50,293 bases of DNA from CAZGOM01 sp964542875 (GCA_964542875.1 CAZIWA010000025.1:1-50293), one strand, 5' to 3'; positions 30,946-39,939 are shown, numbered from the stretch's first letter. Numbers and translations: made by a program. The notes: generated by a model not told the origin, from the sequence alone.

Positions 30946-31173
30946 ATGAAAGCATTGGCGGCAGTACTTATTTTGGGTGGGTTGCTTCTGGCGCAAGGGT
31001 GCGTTGAGGAGAAGGTGAACAACGCGAATTTCCGCTGGACCACCAACAACAGTATGCCTGTGGCTCCCAAGACCACGACCTATGGGGCGCAGACGACGAA
31101 ATTCACTTCGCCTACCGCGGACACCAAGTACAGGTCCAAGGGGCTCAACGACGTCATGGGGCATGAGAACTAA
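30946..31173 (+). CDS. Small lipoprotein (75 aa)
   Basis: MKALAAVLILGGLLLAQGC is a lipoprotein signal peptide with Cys19. The rest is a hydrophilic Thr/Asn/Lys-rich tail with no known domain. The next small lipoprotein starts 3 bp after its stop codon, so the two are a pair. I do not recognise the family. Confidence 0.7.
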   Translation: MKALAAVLILGGLLLAQGCVEEKVNNANFRWTTNNSMPVAPKTTTYGAQTTKFTSPTADTKYRSKGLNDVMGHEN

Positions 31174-31176
31174 ACC

Positions 31177-31398
31177 ATGACCAAGAAGCTCACACTTTGC
31201 CTGGGTTGCCTGCTGCTGGTTGGCGCACTGTCGATGACCGGGTGCCAGAAGGCGCTGTTTCCCGAGAACACAGACCGGACTCAATACGACCGATTCATGG
31301 TGCTGCGTGGACAGGAACGCCCGCTGAACCAGGAGAATGCCTACGGCGGCAAAGAGCCCGCGCTATATGCGAGACTCAAGCCGCTGAACCAGCCTTGA
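31177..31398 (+). CDS. Small lipoprotein (73 aa)
   Basis: MTKKLTLCLGCLLLVGALSM followed by TGC gives a lipobox with Cys23. The mature part of about 50 residues contains two PLNQ segments (RPLNQENAYG, KPLNQP) and no known domain. It is coupled to the preceding small lipoprotein gene. Confidence 0.7.
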   Translation: MTKKLTLCLGCLLLVGALSMTGCQKALFPENTDRTQYDRFMVLRGQERPLNQENAYGGKEPALYARLKPLNQP

Positions 31399-31444
31399 TG
31401 CGCATGAGAAGTGACCGGGGTTTCCCCGGTAAGCCGACGCGGGT

Positions 31445-31473
31445 TTGAACACATGGGCTGATGCGCATAACAT
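31445..31473 (+). promoter_or_regulatory. Candidate promoter of thioredoxin gene 1
   Basis: TTGAAC (31445-31450) and TAACAT (31468-31473) have a 17-bp spacer and lie 47 bp before the ATG. Confidence 0.45.
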
Positions 31474-31519
31474 CTAGCACCGTTTTACAGAACAAATACA
31501 GCTTTCAAGGAGCTCTGCC

Positions 31520-31852
31520 ATGGCAGGCGCGAATGTGATCGAGATTACCGAAGCGAATTTTGAAGCCGAAGTGTTGAACGCCAAGCAGCCCGTGCTGGTG
31601 GACTTCTGGGCCGAATGGTGCCAGCCCTGCCGGATGCTTGGACCCCGGATCGAAGAACTGGCCAACGAATATGTCGGCAAGGCCAAGGTCGCCAAGGTAA
31701 ACGTCGACAACGCTCAGGGCCTGGCGATGCGTTTCAGCATCAACTCCATTCCCACCGTCCTGCTCTTTAAGGACGGCCAGGTGAAACAGCAGTTCGTCGG
31801 CCTACGCGCCAAGAAAGACTTCGCGGCGGCGCTGGACGGGCTGGTCGGCTGA
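31520..31852 (+). CDS. trxA: Thioredoxin (copy 1)
   Basis: The 110-aa product is a full thioredoxin: VLVDFWAEWCQPCRMLGP with the redox cysteines at 34 and 37, the buried Asp in VDFW, and cis-Pro in SIPTVLLFKDG. The active site is CQPC instead of the usual CGPC. AAGGAG precedes the ATG. A terminator separates it from copy 2. It reduces disulfides in cytoplasmic proteins; the altered dipeptide between the cysteines should change its redox potential or partners. Confidence 0.95.
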   Translation: MAGANVIEITEANFEAEVLNAKQPVLVDFWAEWCQPCRMLGPRIEELANEYVGKAKVAKVNVDNAQGLAMRFSINSIPTVLLFKDGQVKQQFVGLRAKKDFAAALDGLVG

Positions 31853-31880
31853 GTCTTGCCCGTGAGCTAAATCACTCGAA

Positions 31881-31911
31881 AGACCCGGTCAAAAACCGGG
31901 TTTTTCTTTTT
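31881..31911 (+). terminator. Terminator of thioredoxin gene 1
   Basis: ACCCGGT and ACCGGGT arms flank a short A-rich loop and are followed by TTTTCTTTTT, about 30 bp after the stop codon. Confidence 0.85.
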
Positions 31912-31927
31912 GTGCGGTTGGATGGAC

Positions 31928-31955
31928 TTGAATCCGGGCGTGGATTGTGTATCAT
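31928..31955 (+). promoter_or_regulatory. Candidate promoter of thioredoxin gene 2
   Basis: TTGAAT (31928-31933) and TATCAT (31950-31955) are separated by 16 bp, just after the terminator of copy 1 and 37 bp before the ATG of copy 2. The second gene can therefore be expressed independently. Confidence 0.55.
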
Positions 31956-31992
31956 TAGGTAAATAATTGGCAACTCGAAAGGAGAGTGCGTC

Positions 31993-32325
31993 ATGGCAGG
32001 TGCAAACGTCATTGAAGTGACCGGTTCGGATTTTGACACTCAAGTGCTTGGTTCTTCCCAGCCTGTGCTGGTGGACTTCTGGGCCGAATGGTGCCAGCCG
32101 TGCCGTATGCTTGGCCCGTCGATCGATGCTCTGGCCACGGAATACGCCGGCCGGGCAACGGTTGTGAAGGTCAATGTGGATGAAGCCCAGGACCTGGCAG
32201 CGAAGTTCGGGATCGCGTCGATTCCCACCGTCCTGTTGTTTAAGGACGGCAAGATCGCCAAGTCGTTCGTGGGGCTGCGTCCCAAGAAGGATTTTGCGGC
32301 GGCGATCGACGGCCTCCTGGCCTGA
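31993..32325 (+). CDS. trxA: Thioredoxin (copy 2)
   Basis: The product has the same 110-aa length as copy 1, the same start (MAGANVIE) and the same WCQPC active site (Cys34, Cys37). The two differ mostly in surface helices. AAAGGAG precedes the ATG. It has its own promoter-like element and terminator, so the duplication produced two separate transcription units. Confidence 0.95.
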   Translation: MAGANVIEVTGSDFDTQVLGSSQPVLVDFWAEWCQPCRMLGPSIDALATEYAGRATVVKVNVDEAQDLAAKFGIASIPTVLLFKDGKIAKSFVGLRPKKDFAAAIDGLLA

Positions 32326-32349
32326 TCGGTTTTGTGAAAGTGATTCAAA

Positions 32350-32385
32350 AAGAAACCCGGCCGTGATGGCCGGGTTTCTTTTTTG
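32350..32385 (+). terminator. Terminator of thioredoxin gene 2
   Basis: AAGAAACCCGGCC and GGCCGGGTTTCTT form a perfect stem followed by TTTTTGG. Confidence 0.9.
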
Positions 32386-32619
32386 GTTTGGCAAAGGGTT
32401 CAGCGCGCAGATGCCGGTGGCGGGGCGTTGCGGTTTTGCTGATTCATGGGGCAACGGGGGGTGGACGCGTCTACCAAAAGGGTTTGGGGAGATGGTTGTG
32501 GGCGTCACACCGGCTGGAGAGTGAGGCTTGAGAGGGTGTGTATGCGATTGCGGGACTTGGGTGTGGCGTGGTGGGCCTCACGGACTCGGCGCCGCCCTAC
32601 CAACCCCTACCAGAGGGAT

Positions 32620-33861
32620 TTATTTTTTGGGGCCGGCGAAGTGGTTGTAGCCGCGGAGGTCCTTGCGGCCTGCGGGCTGGGTCCAGCGGTAGAGGCCGGT
32701 TTCGTGCAGGAGCTTGTGGCGGCGGCTGCATTCTTCGAAGGCTGCGCCGATGCCGGGGACGACGCGCAGGGGTGCCTTGGCGTATTCGATGGTGTTCCAG
32801 GCATCACGGGGAAGGGTGATGACGGGGGTGGCTTCGGAAGCGCCGCAGACGGCGATGGCGTGGGCGCGGGCCACTTCCAGCGAGGCGACGGCGACATCGG
32901 GGTTGGATTCGCCGTTGTAGAGCTGGCAGAAGCGTTCAAGGATGCGGCGGGTGCCTTCGGTCTGGGGCGGGCGGGGCATGACTTCGGTGTCGCCGCCGGC
33001 GACGATGACGGTGTGGTCGCGGGTGCGGATGAGTTCACCCCTGTCGCCGTGGACGCGGATGACGGGGTTGGTGATTTCTTCGCCGGCGTGGGTGAAGTTC
33101 ACGAGCATGGTGACGCCATCGTGGAGGGTGAGGCGCATGGAGATGGTGTCGTAATTTTCGATGTCGTTGACGCGGTAGAGTTCGGCCTCAACGTGGCGGA
33201 TTTCCGCGGAGTCGGCTTCTTCGCGGCCCAGGAGGAACAGGAGGATGTTGATGTAGTGGGCGAGCGCGTTGGAGGCAGGGGAGTCCATGACCCAGGTGCC
33301 GTTGCGCTGGAATTTACCGGCCCAGGGCGCGCGGTTGTAGTAATCATGGTTGCGGGGCCACACGGCGTGGACGGAGGCGCGGATGACGCCGCCGATGACG
33401 CCCGAGAGGAGCGCGCGCTTGGCGGGGAGGGTGCTGGGGTCGTAGACGTCCTGGAAGCCGATGACGACGGGGAGCTTGTATTTATCGCGCGCGGCGATCA
33501 TGGCGTCGACGTCCTGAATGGAGCCGGCGGCGGGTTTTTCACAGATGACGGCCTTGCCTGCGGCGAGGGCTTTTTCAGTGAAGGGGCGGTGGAGGTCGAT
33601 GGGGAGGGGGAGCCAGATGGCCTTGGTGGGCTCGGCGAGGAAGTCTTCGAGTTTCTGGTAGACGTGGATGCCTTCGTTGCGCAGATCGGTGATTTTCTGA
33701 GCGTGGAGCTCGTGGTTGATTTCCGATGCGGCGACAAGCTTGATGGGCGAGGGCTTGCCAAGCAGGTTGTTGGTGTTGCTGGTTTGCCGGAGCATTTCAA
33801 GAATGCCTGAGGCGTATCCGCCGATGCCAACGGTGCCGAATGAGATTTTCTGGTCGGTCAT
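32620..33861 (-). CDS. Gfo/Idh/MocA-family NAD(P)-dependent oxidoreductase
   Basis: With the ATG at 33859-33861 the product has 413 aa. The Rossmann loop is TVGIGGYASGIL (10-21) and the family motif is CEKPAAGSIQDVDAM. GFQDVYDP and GKFQRNGTWVMDSPASNALAHYINILLFL form the start of the alpha/beta substrate domain with the conserved D..x..H pattern. Such enzymes oxidise or reduce sugars, inositols or related cyclic polyols; the substrate is unknown. A longer frame to 33951 adds 30 residues in front of the Rossmann strand and is less likely. Its neighbours give no hint about its pathway. Confidence 0.88.
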   Translation of the reverse strand: MTDQKISFGTVGIGGYASGILEMLRQTSNTNNLLGKPSPIKLVAASEINHELHAQKITDLRNEGIHVYQKLEDFLAEPTKAIWLPLPIDLHRPFTEKALAAGKAVICEKPAAGSIQDVDAMIAARDKYKLPVVIGFQDVYDPSTLPAKRALLSGVIGGVIRASVHAVWPRNHDYYNRAPWAGKFQRNGTWVMDSPASNALAHYINILLFLLGREEADSAEIRHVEAELYRVNDIENYDTISMRLTLHDGVTMLVNFTHAGEEITNPVIRVHGDRGELIRTRDHTVIVAGGDTEVMPRPPQTEGTRRILERFCQLYNGESNPDVAVASLEVARAHAIAVCGASEATPVITLPRDAWNTIEYAKAPLRVVPGIGAAFEECSRRHKLLHETGLYRWTQPAGRKDLRGYNHFAGPKK

Positions 33862-34181
33862 GAGAGGTGTTTCACCAAGGTTTAGAGAGCCCGTCGTGGC
33901 GGGCTCATGAATTACGGGGAACACGATACAGAAACCGGGCTGTGGGTGCAATTTTAGAGGGGGGAAGAAGAGTTGGAAGGTCGCGTGTTTCGCGTCTCGC
34001 GTCGGGGGGGAGAGGTGTGGAGACTGGAGTCGGGAGTTTGGAGTTGAAGTGAAGAGGTTGGCGCCGATGAGGGGTGTTCCCGGCGTGGAATGGCTGCTTT
34101 CGCATGTGTGCGGGTTTCTGGTATCATCTAGCCTTGAATCGGGTAGGCCGATTCTTTGCCGTTATTTCCAAGAAACTGGTC
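33862..34181. other. 320-bp divergent spacer before guaA
   Basis: There is no gene. The middle holds low-complexity GAG/GGG-rich sequence with GGAGACTGGAGTCGGGAG near 34018-34035, which resembles the dispersed repeat families in style. No purine-riboswitch-like fold was recognised upstream of guaA. Confidence 0.4.
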
Positions 34182-35801
34182 ATGGCAAACCCATCATCTC
34201 CCGTCGTTTCCGCTCCTCGTAAATCCTTGCTGTCGGGGCTGCCCCCTGAAGTCGTCGGGCAAGTGGTCCCGATTCTGGACTTTGGGTCGCAGTATGTTCA
34301 GCTTATTGCGCGCCGGGTGCGTGAAGCGGGGGTGTTCAGCATCCTCGTGCCGCCTGACGTGAGCATTGAAGAGCTGGCGGCGATCAAGCCCAAGGGGATC
34401 ATTCTTTCCGGCGGTCCCGCCAGTGTGTACGAGCAGGGCGCGCCCCGGTGCGATGACCGGCTCTTTACGCTTGGCGTGCCGGTGCTGGGCATTTGCTACG
34501 GCATGCAGATCGGCTGCCAACTGCTTGGGGCAACGGTGGCCAGCGCGCCTGCGCGCGAGTACGGCCGGACGAGCCTGAACGTTAAATCCTCCGACAAGCT
34601 TTTCACTGGCGTGCCGGAGCAGACGAGCGTGTGGAACAGCCACGGCGACCAGGTGCAATCCCTGCCCAGCCAGTTTATTCCCCTGGCCTCGACGCCCACC
34701 TGCCCCATCGCCGCGGTGAAGCACGTAGACAAGCCTTTTTACGGCGTTCAATTCCACCCGGAAGTGACGCACACGCCCCATGGCATGGAACTGCTTTCCA
34801 ACTTCCTGTTTGGCGTGTGCGGCTGCGCGGGCAACTGGCGCATGAGCGACTTCCTGGAATCGCAGATCAAGTCTATCCGGCAGCAGGTGGGCGATTCGCG
34901 GGTTATCTGCGGGCTTTCGGGCGGCGTGGATTCATCGGTGCTGGCGGCGCTCTTGGCCAAGGCCATCGGCGACCGGCTTACGTGCATCTTTGTAGACAAC
35001 GGGCTGCTGCGCAAAAAGGAACGGGAACTCGTCGAACAGACGTTCCGGGATCACTTCAAGATCGATCTGCGCGTTGTCGATGCGACCAAGGAATTTCTGG
35101 GTGACCTGGCGGGTATTTCCGAACCGCAGGAGAAGAGGCGCAAGATCGGGCATCGGTTCATCGAGGTGTTCAAGCAGGCTTCGAGCGATATTCCCGGCGC
35201 CAAGTTTCTGGCCCAGGGCACGCTGTATCCCGACGTGATCGAATCCGGCCAGGCGCTCTCGGGCGGCAAGGGCCACGCGGCGAACATCAAGCTTCACCAC
35301 AACGTGGGCGGGCTGCCCGAACAACTCGGGTTTGAGCTGGTGGAACCGCTTCGCAGCCTCTTTAAAGATGAAGTGCGCAAGCTGGGCGAAGTGCTGGGCC
35401 TGCCGGAGCAAATGGTGTGGCGCCACCCGTTCCCCGGTCCTGGGCTGGCGGTGCGGGTGCTGGGTGAGATCACTCCGGACAAGCTCACGCTTTTGCGCAA
35501 TGCCGATGAGATTCTGCTGGAAGAAATCGTCTCCAACGGGCTTTATCGCAAGACGTCCCAGGTTTTTGCGGTTCTGCTGCCCATCCGGGCGGTGGGTGTG
35601 ATGGGCGACGGCCGGACGTACGATCAGGTGATCGCGATCCGGGCGGTGGAAACACAGGACTTCATGACCGCGGACTGGGCGCGCATTCCCTACGATGTGC
35701 TGGCGACGGTGAGCAACCGGATCATCAATGAAGTTCGCGGCGTGAACCGGGTGGTTTACGACATTTCCAGCAAGCCGCCGGCCACGATCGAGTGGGAATA
35801 A
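34182..35801 (+). CDS. guaA: GMP synthase (glutamine-hydrolysing)
   Basis: GuaA converts XMP to GMP with glutamine and ATP. From the ATG at 34182 the product has 539 aa. The class I amidotransferase domain has the nucleophile Cys105 in GICYGMQIGC and His192/Glu194 in FHPEVTHT. The ATP pyrophosphatase P-loop is GLSGGVDSS (244-252). The C-terminal dimerisation domain ends with the standard KPPATIEWE. An N-terminal extension of about 25 residues precedes VVPILDFGSQ. The longer frame to 34074 has no counterpart in the family. Confidence 0.96.
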   Translation: MANPSSPVVSAPRKSLLSGLPPEVVGQVVPILDFGSQYVQLIARRVREAGVFSILVPPDVSIEELAAIKPKGIILSGGPASVYEQGAPRCDDRLFTLGVPVLGICYGMQIGCQLLGATVASAPAREYGRTSLNVKSSDKLFTGVPEQTSVWNSHGDQVQSLPSQFIPLASTPTCPIAAVKHVDKPFYGVQFHPEVTHTPHGMELLSNFLFGVCGCAGNWRMSDFLESQIKSIRQQVGDSRVICGLSGGVDSSVLAALLAKAIGDRLTCIFVDNGLLRKKERELVEQTFRDHFKIDLRVVDATKEFLGDLAGISEPQEKRRKIGHRFIEVFKQASSDIPGAKFLAQGTLYPDVIESGQALSGGKGHAANIKLHHNVGGLPEQLGFELVEPLRSLFKDEVRKLGEVLGLPEQMVWRHPFPGPGLAVRVLGEITPDKLTLLRNADEILLEEIVSNGLYRKTSQVFAVLLPIRAVGVMGDGRTYDQVIAIRAVETQDFMTADWARIPYDVLATVSNRIINEVRGVNRVVYDISSKPPATIEWE

Positions 35802-35923
35802 CACCCGTGGTTTCCACAAAGCCGAGCACGTGGCGAGGTGTTCTACGCCCTGAATGCCGATGGGGTTTTGCATCGTAACACGCGAGTCTTCATACTGCTG
35901 TCATTCAACACCTTGAGGTAGCC

Positions 35924-37159
35924 ATGACCGCAACCCAATTGCCCCGTCCCGATGAGCGTTTTCCTTTAGATGTCGCAGTCATTGGCGGCGCCGGCCATGT
36001 GGGCCTTCCGCTGGCGATCACTTTCGCCGAAACCGGGCTTAAGACGGTGGTTTTCGACGTCGACCAGAAAAAGGTCGATCAGATCAATGCGGGGGTGATG
36101 CCGTTTCAGGAGCTTGATGCGCCGGAGAAACTGCGAAAGGCGCTGGATAACGGTTTATTCCGGGCTTACGGGCACCCCGGGAAGCTGAGCCAGTGCAAGT
36201 TCATCGTGTGCATCGTGGGCACCCCGGTCGACGAACATCTGAATCCGAGCTTCACCGGGATCCATCGGGCGTTGAACGGTTGCCTCAGCGAGTTTCGCGA
36301 TGGGCAGATCCTGATTCTCCGTTCGACGGTGTTCCCAGGCATATCCGAACACGTGCAGCGATTTTTCCAGCAGCACAGCCTGGACATCAAAGTTTCCTTC
36401 TGCCCCGAGCGCGTGGCGCAGGGATTCAGCATCCGGGAGTTTCATCAGCTCCCGCAGATCGTTTCGGCGTTTGAGCCTGAGACGGTGGAGCAGGTGAAGG
36501 AATTGTTTGGCCGGTTTGCTCCGGAGTTCATCGAGATGAGCCCGATGGAAGCGGAACTGTGCAAGCTGATGACCAATGCGTGGCGGTATCTGCAGTTTGC
36601 CGCGGTGAACCAGTTCTACATGATCGCCAGCTCCAACGGCCTGGACTTCAACCGGATTCTTCACGGCTGCCGGCACAACTACCCGCGTATGGCCGGCTTT
36701 CCTTCGCCGGGGCTGGCCGCGGGGCCGTGCCTGGTGAAGGACACGATGCAGCTTGCGGCGTTCAGCCAGAACGCCTTCATGCTGGGGCACGCGGCGATGC
36801 TGGTGAACGAAGGCCTGCCTGCGCACCTGATTTCGCTGGCGAAGAAACAAAAAGACCTCAAGCCTCTGACCGTGGGCATTTTGGGCATGGCCTTCAAGGC
36901 CGAGTGCGATGACCCGCGGGATTCGCTGAGCTATAAGCTCAAGAAACTTTTGACACTGGAATCCCGGCAGGTGCTTACGACTGATCCGTTTGTGAGCGAT
37001 CGGAGCCTGGTGCCGCTGGAGCGTGTGTTAAAAGAGGCATCCGTACTGTTTATCGCAACGCCGCACAAGGCGTATAAGGGTTTGAAAGTGCCTGAGAAAA
37101 CAGTTGTCATCGACGTTTGGAATTGCGTCGTTCCCGCCAGCACCTCGACCGGAAAGTGA
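35924..37159 (+). CDS. UDP-glucose/GDP-mannose dehydrogenase family enzyme (WecC-like)
   Basis: These enzymes oxidise the C6 of a nucleotide sugar to a uronate in two steps with NAD+. The 411-aa product has the NAD loop VIGGAGHVGLPLA, CIVGTPVDEHLNP, FCPERVAQG, NAWRYLQFAAVNQFYMIA and the catalytic Cys269 in GPCLVKDT. It resembles UDP-N-acetylmannosamine dehydrogenases (WecC) more than UDP-glucose dehydrogenases, but the sugar is uncertain. GAGG precedes the ATG. The epimerase gene follows after 4 bp, so they form an operon. Confidence 0.88.
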   Translation: MTATQLPRPDERFPLDVAVIGGAGHVGLPLAITFAETGLKTVVFDVDQKKVDQINAGVMPFQELDAPEKLRKALDNGLFRAYGHPGKLSQCKFIVCIVGTPVDEHLNPSFTGIHRALNGCLSEFRDGQILILRSTVFPGISEHVQRFFQQHSLDIKVSFCPERVAQGFSIREFHQLPQIVSAFEPETVEQVKELFGRFAPEFIEMSPMEAELCKLMTNAWRYLQFAAVNQFYMIASSNGLDFNRILHGCRHNYPRMAGFPSPGLAAGPCLVKDTMQLAAFSQNAFMLGHAAMLVNEGLPAHLISLAKKQKDLKPLTVGILGMAFKAECDDPRDSLSYKLKKLLTLESRQVLTTDPFVSDRSLVPLERVLKEASVLFIATPHKAYKGLKVPEKTVVIDVWNCVVPASTSTGK

Positions 37160-37163
37160 ATGC

Positions 37164-38186
37164 ATGAAAGTTCTTGTCACCGGATCAGCCGGTTTCATTG
37201 CAGGGTACCTCGTTCAGGATCTCATCGACCAGGGTCATGAAGTTGTCGGGATCGACAACTTTTCCAAGTACGGCAAGGTTGAGAAGAGCTACCAGAACCA
37301 TCCGCAGTACAAGTTCATCCAGGGCGACTGCAAGGATGTCCGGCTGCTGACGGAGCTGGTGGCGGATTGCGACCATTTTGTCGCCTGCGCGGCGATGATC
37401 GGTGGCATCACGTATTTCCATGAGTACGCGTTTGACCTCATCAGCGAGAACGAGCGCATCATCAGTGCGAGTTTTGAAGCTGCGGTGAAGGCGCACCGAA
37501 AGCACAAGCTGCAGAAGGTCACTGTGCTTTCCAGCAGCATGGTGTATGAGAATGCGACGATTTTCCCGACCCCGGAAGGGCATGAGCGCCAGTGCCCGCC
37601 GCCGTCGAGCACGTATGGGTTCCAGAAGCTGGCGTGCGAGTATTTCGCACAGGGCGCGTGGGAGCAGTACAAGCTGCCCTACACGATCGTCAGACCGTTT
37701 AACTGCGTGGGCATCGGCGAGAGCCGGGCGCTGGGCCACAAGGATATTCCGTCAGGGAACATCAAGCTGGCCATGAGCCACGTGGTGCCCGACCTGGTGC
37801 AGAAGATCGTCAAGGGGCAGGACCCGGTTCACATCCTGGGCGAAGGCAACCAGCTTCGTTGCTACACCTACGGCGGCGACCTTGCCAGGGGCATTCGGAC
37901 GTGCATGTTCCACCCGATGTCCAAGAACAACGCCTTCAATATTTCAACCTCCACGCCGACCACGGTGCTGCAGCTTGCCGAAGCGATCTGGAACAAGGTG
38001 CACAACGGAGCCAAGCCTTTCCGGCATACTTCGGAAAAGGCTTTTACATACGACGTGCAAAAGCGTATTCCATGCACGGACAAGGCCAAGAAGGTTCTTG
38101 GTTTTGAAGCCACGACATCCTTGAGCACCATGCTGGATGAAGTCATTCCATGGATCAAAAGAGAAATGGAACTCGGGCATATTTGA
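37164..38186 (+). CDS. NAD-dependent nucleotide-sugar epimerase/dehydratase
   Basis: With the ATG at 37164 the product is 340 aa, an extended SDR with GSAGFIAGYL (7-16), Asp after the second strand (GIDNFSKYGK) and the catalytic STYGFQK (Tyr151, Lys155), plus TVLSSSMVYEN. The family includes UDP-glucose 4-epimerases and dTDP-glucose dehydratases; the exact reaction is not certain. It follows the UDP-sugar dehydrogenase closely and precedes a glycosyltransferase, so the three probably make and use a nucleotide sugar for a surface glycan. Confidence 0.88.
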   Translation: MKVLVTGSAGFIAGYLVQDLIDQGHEVVGIDNFSKYGKVEKSYQNHPQYKFIQGDCKDVRLLTELVADCDHFVACAAMIGGITYFHEYAFDLISENERIISASFEAAVKAHRKHKLQKVTVLSSSMVYENATIFPTPEGHERQCPPPSSTYGFQKLACEYFAQGAWEQYKLPYTIVRPFNCVGIGESRALGHKDIPSGNIKLAMSHVVPDLVQKIVKGQDPVHILGEGNQLRCYTYGGDLARGIRTCMFHPMSKNNAFNISTSTPTTVLQLAEAIWNKVHNGAKPFRHTSEKAFTYDVQKRIPCTDKAKKVLGFEATTSLSTMLDEVIPWIKREMELGHI

Positions 38187-38217
38187 GTAAGCGGATGCTT
38201 GCTTAAACCACCAAAAA

Positions 38218-38976
38218 TTGTCCACATCACCCACTCCAACTTCGGTTTTGCCGCGTCCGCGCTATAGCGTGGTGGTGCCGGTTTACAACGAAGCGGCGAA
38301 TATCGAAAATCTTTGCGCGCGGGTGATGTCGCAGTTTCCGCCCGGGTTTGAGTTGTTGATCTGCTACGACTTTGAGGGCGACAGCACCATTCCGGCGCTT
38401 CATGCGCTGCCTGCCCATAAAAAACCAGCCAACGTACGGCCGGTGCTCAACACGCTGGGCCGGGGGGTGCGGTATGCGATCGAAGCTGGCTTCCGTGCAG
38501 CGCAGGCTCCGGCGGTGTTGGTGACGATGGCGGATTTGTCGGATGAATCGCCTTATGTCGAGAACATGATCCGGTCGGTGGAAGAAGGCGCGTGGATGTC
38601 TTGCGGCAGCCGGTACATGAAGGGTGGGCGGCAGGTGGGCGGGCCATTCATCAAGCGGACCCTGAGCCGTGTTGCGGGGATGACGCTCTATTGGTTGACC
38701 GGCGTGCCCACGCATGACGCCACCAACAGCTTCAAGGTGTACAGCAAGGCATTTTTGGATTCCGTGACGATTGAAAGCAAGGCGGGCTTTTCGCTGGGGA
38801 TGGAGCTTTGCGTGAAGGCTCATTTCGCCGGCGGAAGGGTGACGGAGTTTCCCGCTACTTGGTACGACCGGCTTGAGGGCAAGAGCCGGTTTCGGCTGTG
38901 GGCGTGGATGCCGACTTACCTCAAGTGGTATTTCTACGCATATAAGAAGCGGTATTTCGGGTGGCTTTTCAAATAG
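38218..38976 (+). CDS. Family 2 glycosyltransferase
   Basis: The 252-aa product has the GT2 start RYSVVVPVYNEAANIENLCARV and a GRGVRYAIEAGFRAA nucleotide-sugar segment. MADLSDE provides the metal-binding acidic motif, and SRYMKGGRQVGGP is typical of dolichol-phosphate-mannose-synthase-like GT2. The C-terminus is basic and aromatic (LKWYFYAYKKRYFGWLFK), which suggests membrane association, but there are no clear transmembrane helices. The only good start is a TTG at 38218 with no Shine-Dalgarno; the downstream TTG at 38248 is an alternative. It lies 31 bp after the epimerase. Confidence 0.85.
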   Translation: MSTSPTPTSVLPRPRYSVVVPVYNEAANIENLCARVMSQFPPGFELLICYDFEGDSTIPALHALPAHKKPANVRPVLNTLGRGVRYAIEAGFRAAQAPAVLVTMADLSDESPYVENMIRSVEEGAWMSCGSRYMKGGRQVGGPFIKRTLSRVAGMTLYWLTGVPTHDATNSFKVYSKAFLDSVTIESKAGFSLGMELCVKAHFAGGRVTEFPATWYDRLEGKSRFRLWAWMPTYLKWYFYAYKKRYFGWLFK

Positions 38977-38980
38977 AGGC

Positions 38981-39421
38981 TTATTGCTGTACGAACTGCA
39001 GGATCCCCCGGGCCAGGCCGGAATCGACTTTCAATTCAGCAAGCTGTTCGGGCGTGGGGTCGGGCTGAGCCTTGACGGCGATGAGCGGGGTCACCTGTGT
39101 ATCCATCCGGACATGAGGCATAAAACCGTGGGCCAGGATGCCTGATGCAAACGCCAACGCGGCGACGGCGGCGTAGGGCATGGCCGAATTTGCGTAGCGG
39201 TGTAGCGCGGCAAGAATGCCGGTGTTCCTACGGGCTTCAACTGAGCGGCCCGACAGTGCCTGCTCGACTGTCCGCAAGGTGGTTTTGAGGCTGACCGCAC
39301 GGCGGGCCAATGAAGGATCGGTCTCCATCCGGGCTTCAAATGCCCGGGCCTGTGCGGGGGTCATTTCTTCGGACAGATAGTCGGCCAGAAGCTCGTCGGT
39401 GGTGTTTGTGGTGTCGTTCAT
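38981..39421 (-). CDS. Candidate anti-sigma factor (membrane)
   Basis: The 146-aa protein starts with an acidic helix segment (TDELLADYLSEEMTPAQARAFEARMETDPSLARRA) typical of anti-sigma factor N-terminal domains and has one membrane helix at about 79-98. A short Ala/Pro-rich external part follows. There is no zinc-binding HxxxCxxC motif. It starts 14 bp after the ECF sigma gene, the usual sigma/anti-sigma order. It would hold the sigma factor at the membrane until a signal arrives. Confidence 0.7.
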   Translation of the reverse strand: MNDTTNTTDELLADYLSEEMTPAQARAFEARMETDPSLARRAVSLKTTLRTVEQALSGRSVEARRNTGILAALHRYANSAMPYAAVAALAFASGILAHGFMPHVRMDTQVTPLIAVKAQPDPTPEQLAELKVDSGLARGILQFVQQ

Positions 39422-39435
39422 GATCGTTTCGCTTT

Positions 39436-39939
39436 CTATTGATCAAGCTGTTGATCGAAGCCGCGGAGCTTGGGTTCAAGCGCGGCCAAAGCGCGCAGGT
39501 AATGGGTTTTGACGGTGGGTATCGCCAGATTCATGTCTTGGGCGATCTGGGCGAAGGTTTCGTTGTCGAACACTTTTGCAACCAGCACGGCACGCTGATT
39601 ATCGGTGAGCGCCAGCAGGGCGTTTTGAACTGTGGCTTGGAGCTCGGATATCACCAGATTGCCTGCTGGGCCGGGAGAGTTTTGCGGGATGGCTTCAAGG
39701 TGCAGGGATTGATCGGGCGCGGCTTTTCGTGTTCTGACGATGTCCAGAGCGCGATTGACGGTGACGGTGCGAAGCCATGCTTTGGGGTTCAGCAGACGGT
39801 CGGTTTCGGACCGGGTGAGCCATTTAAGGCAGACATCCTGCGTGACATCCAGAGCGTCGTCGTGCCTGGCGACCACCTTCATGGCCCAGCCGTAGACGCT
39901 GGTCCGAAAGGGCTCAAAGCTGGATTCAAGCGAAGGCAT
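39436..39939 (-). CDS. ECF RNA polymerase sigma factor
   Basis: The 167-aa product contains sigma region 2 (DDALDVTQDVCLKWLT ... NPKAWLRTVTVNRALDIVRTRK) and region 4 (ALLALTDNQRAVLVAKVFDNETFAQIAQDMNLAIPTVKTHYLRAL). Regions 1.1 and 3 are missing, which defines ECF sigma factors. The ATG at 39937-39939 with AGGA eight bases upstream is preferred to the GTG at 39945. The following gene encodes the probable anti-sigma factor, and the lipoprotein gene upstream may be a member of its regulon. Confidence 0.92.
   Translation of the reverse strand: MPSLESSFEPFRTSVYGWAMKVVARHDDALDVTQDVCLKWLTRSETDRLLNPKAWLRTVTVNRALDIVRTRKAAPDQSLHLEAIPQNSPGPAGNLVISELQATVQNALLALTDNQRAVLVAKVFDNETFAQIAQDMNLAIPTVKTHYLRALAALEPKLRGFDQQLDQ

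Noticed and set aside
32446..33810. 454-codon plus-strand frame opposite the Gfo/Idh/MocA gene
   Set aside because: Its Asp/Gly/Val-rich composition is typical of antisense frames in this genome, and the opposite strand encodes a clear oxidoreductase.
34020..34181. Possible riboswitch upstream of guaA
   Set aside because: No conserved purine-riboswitch core or clear terminator/antiterminator pair was recognised in the leader.
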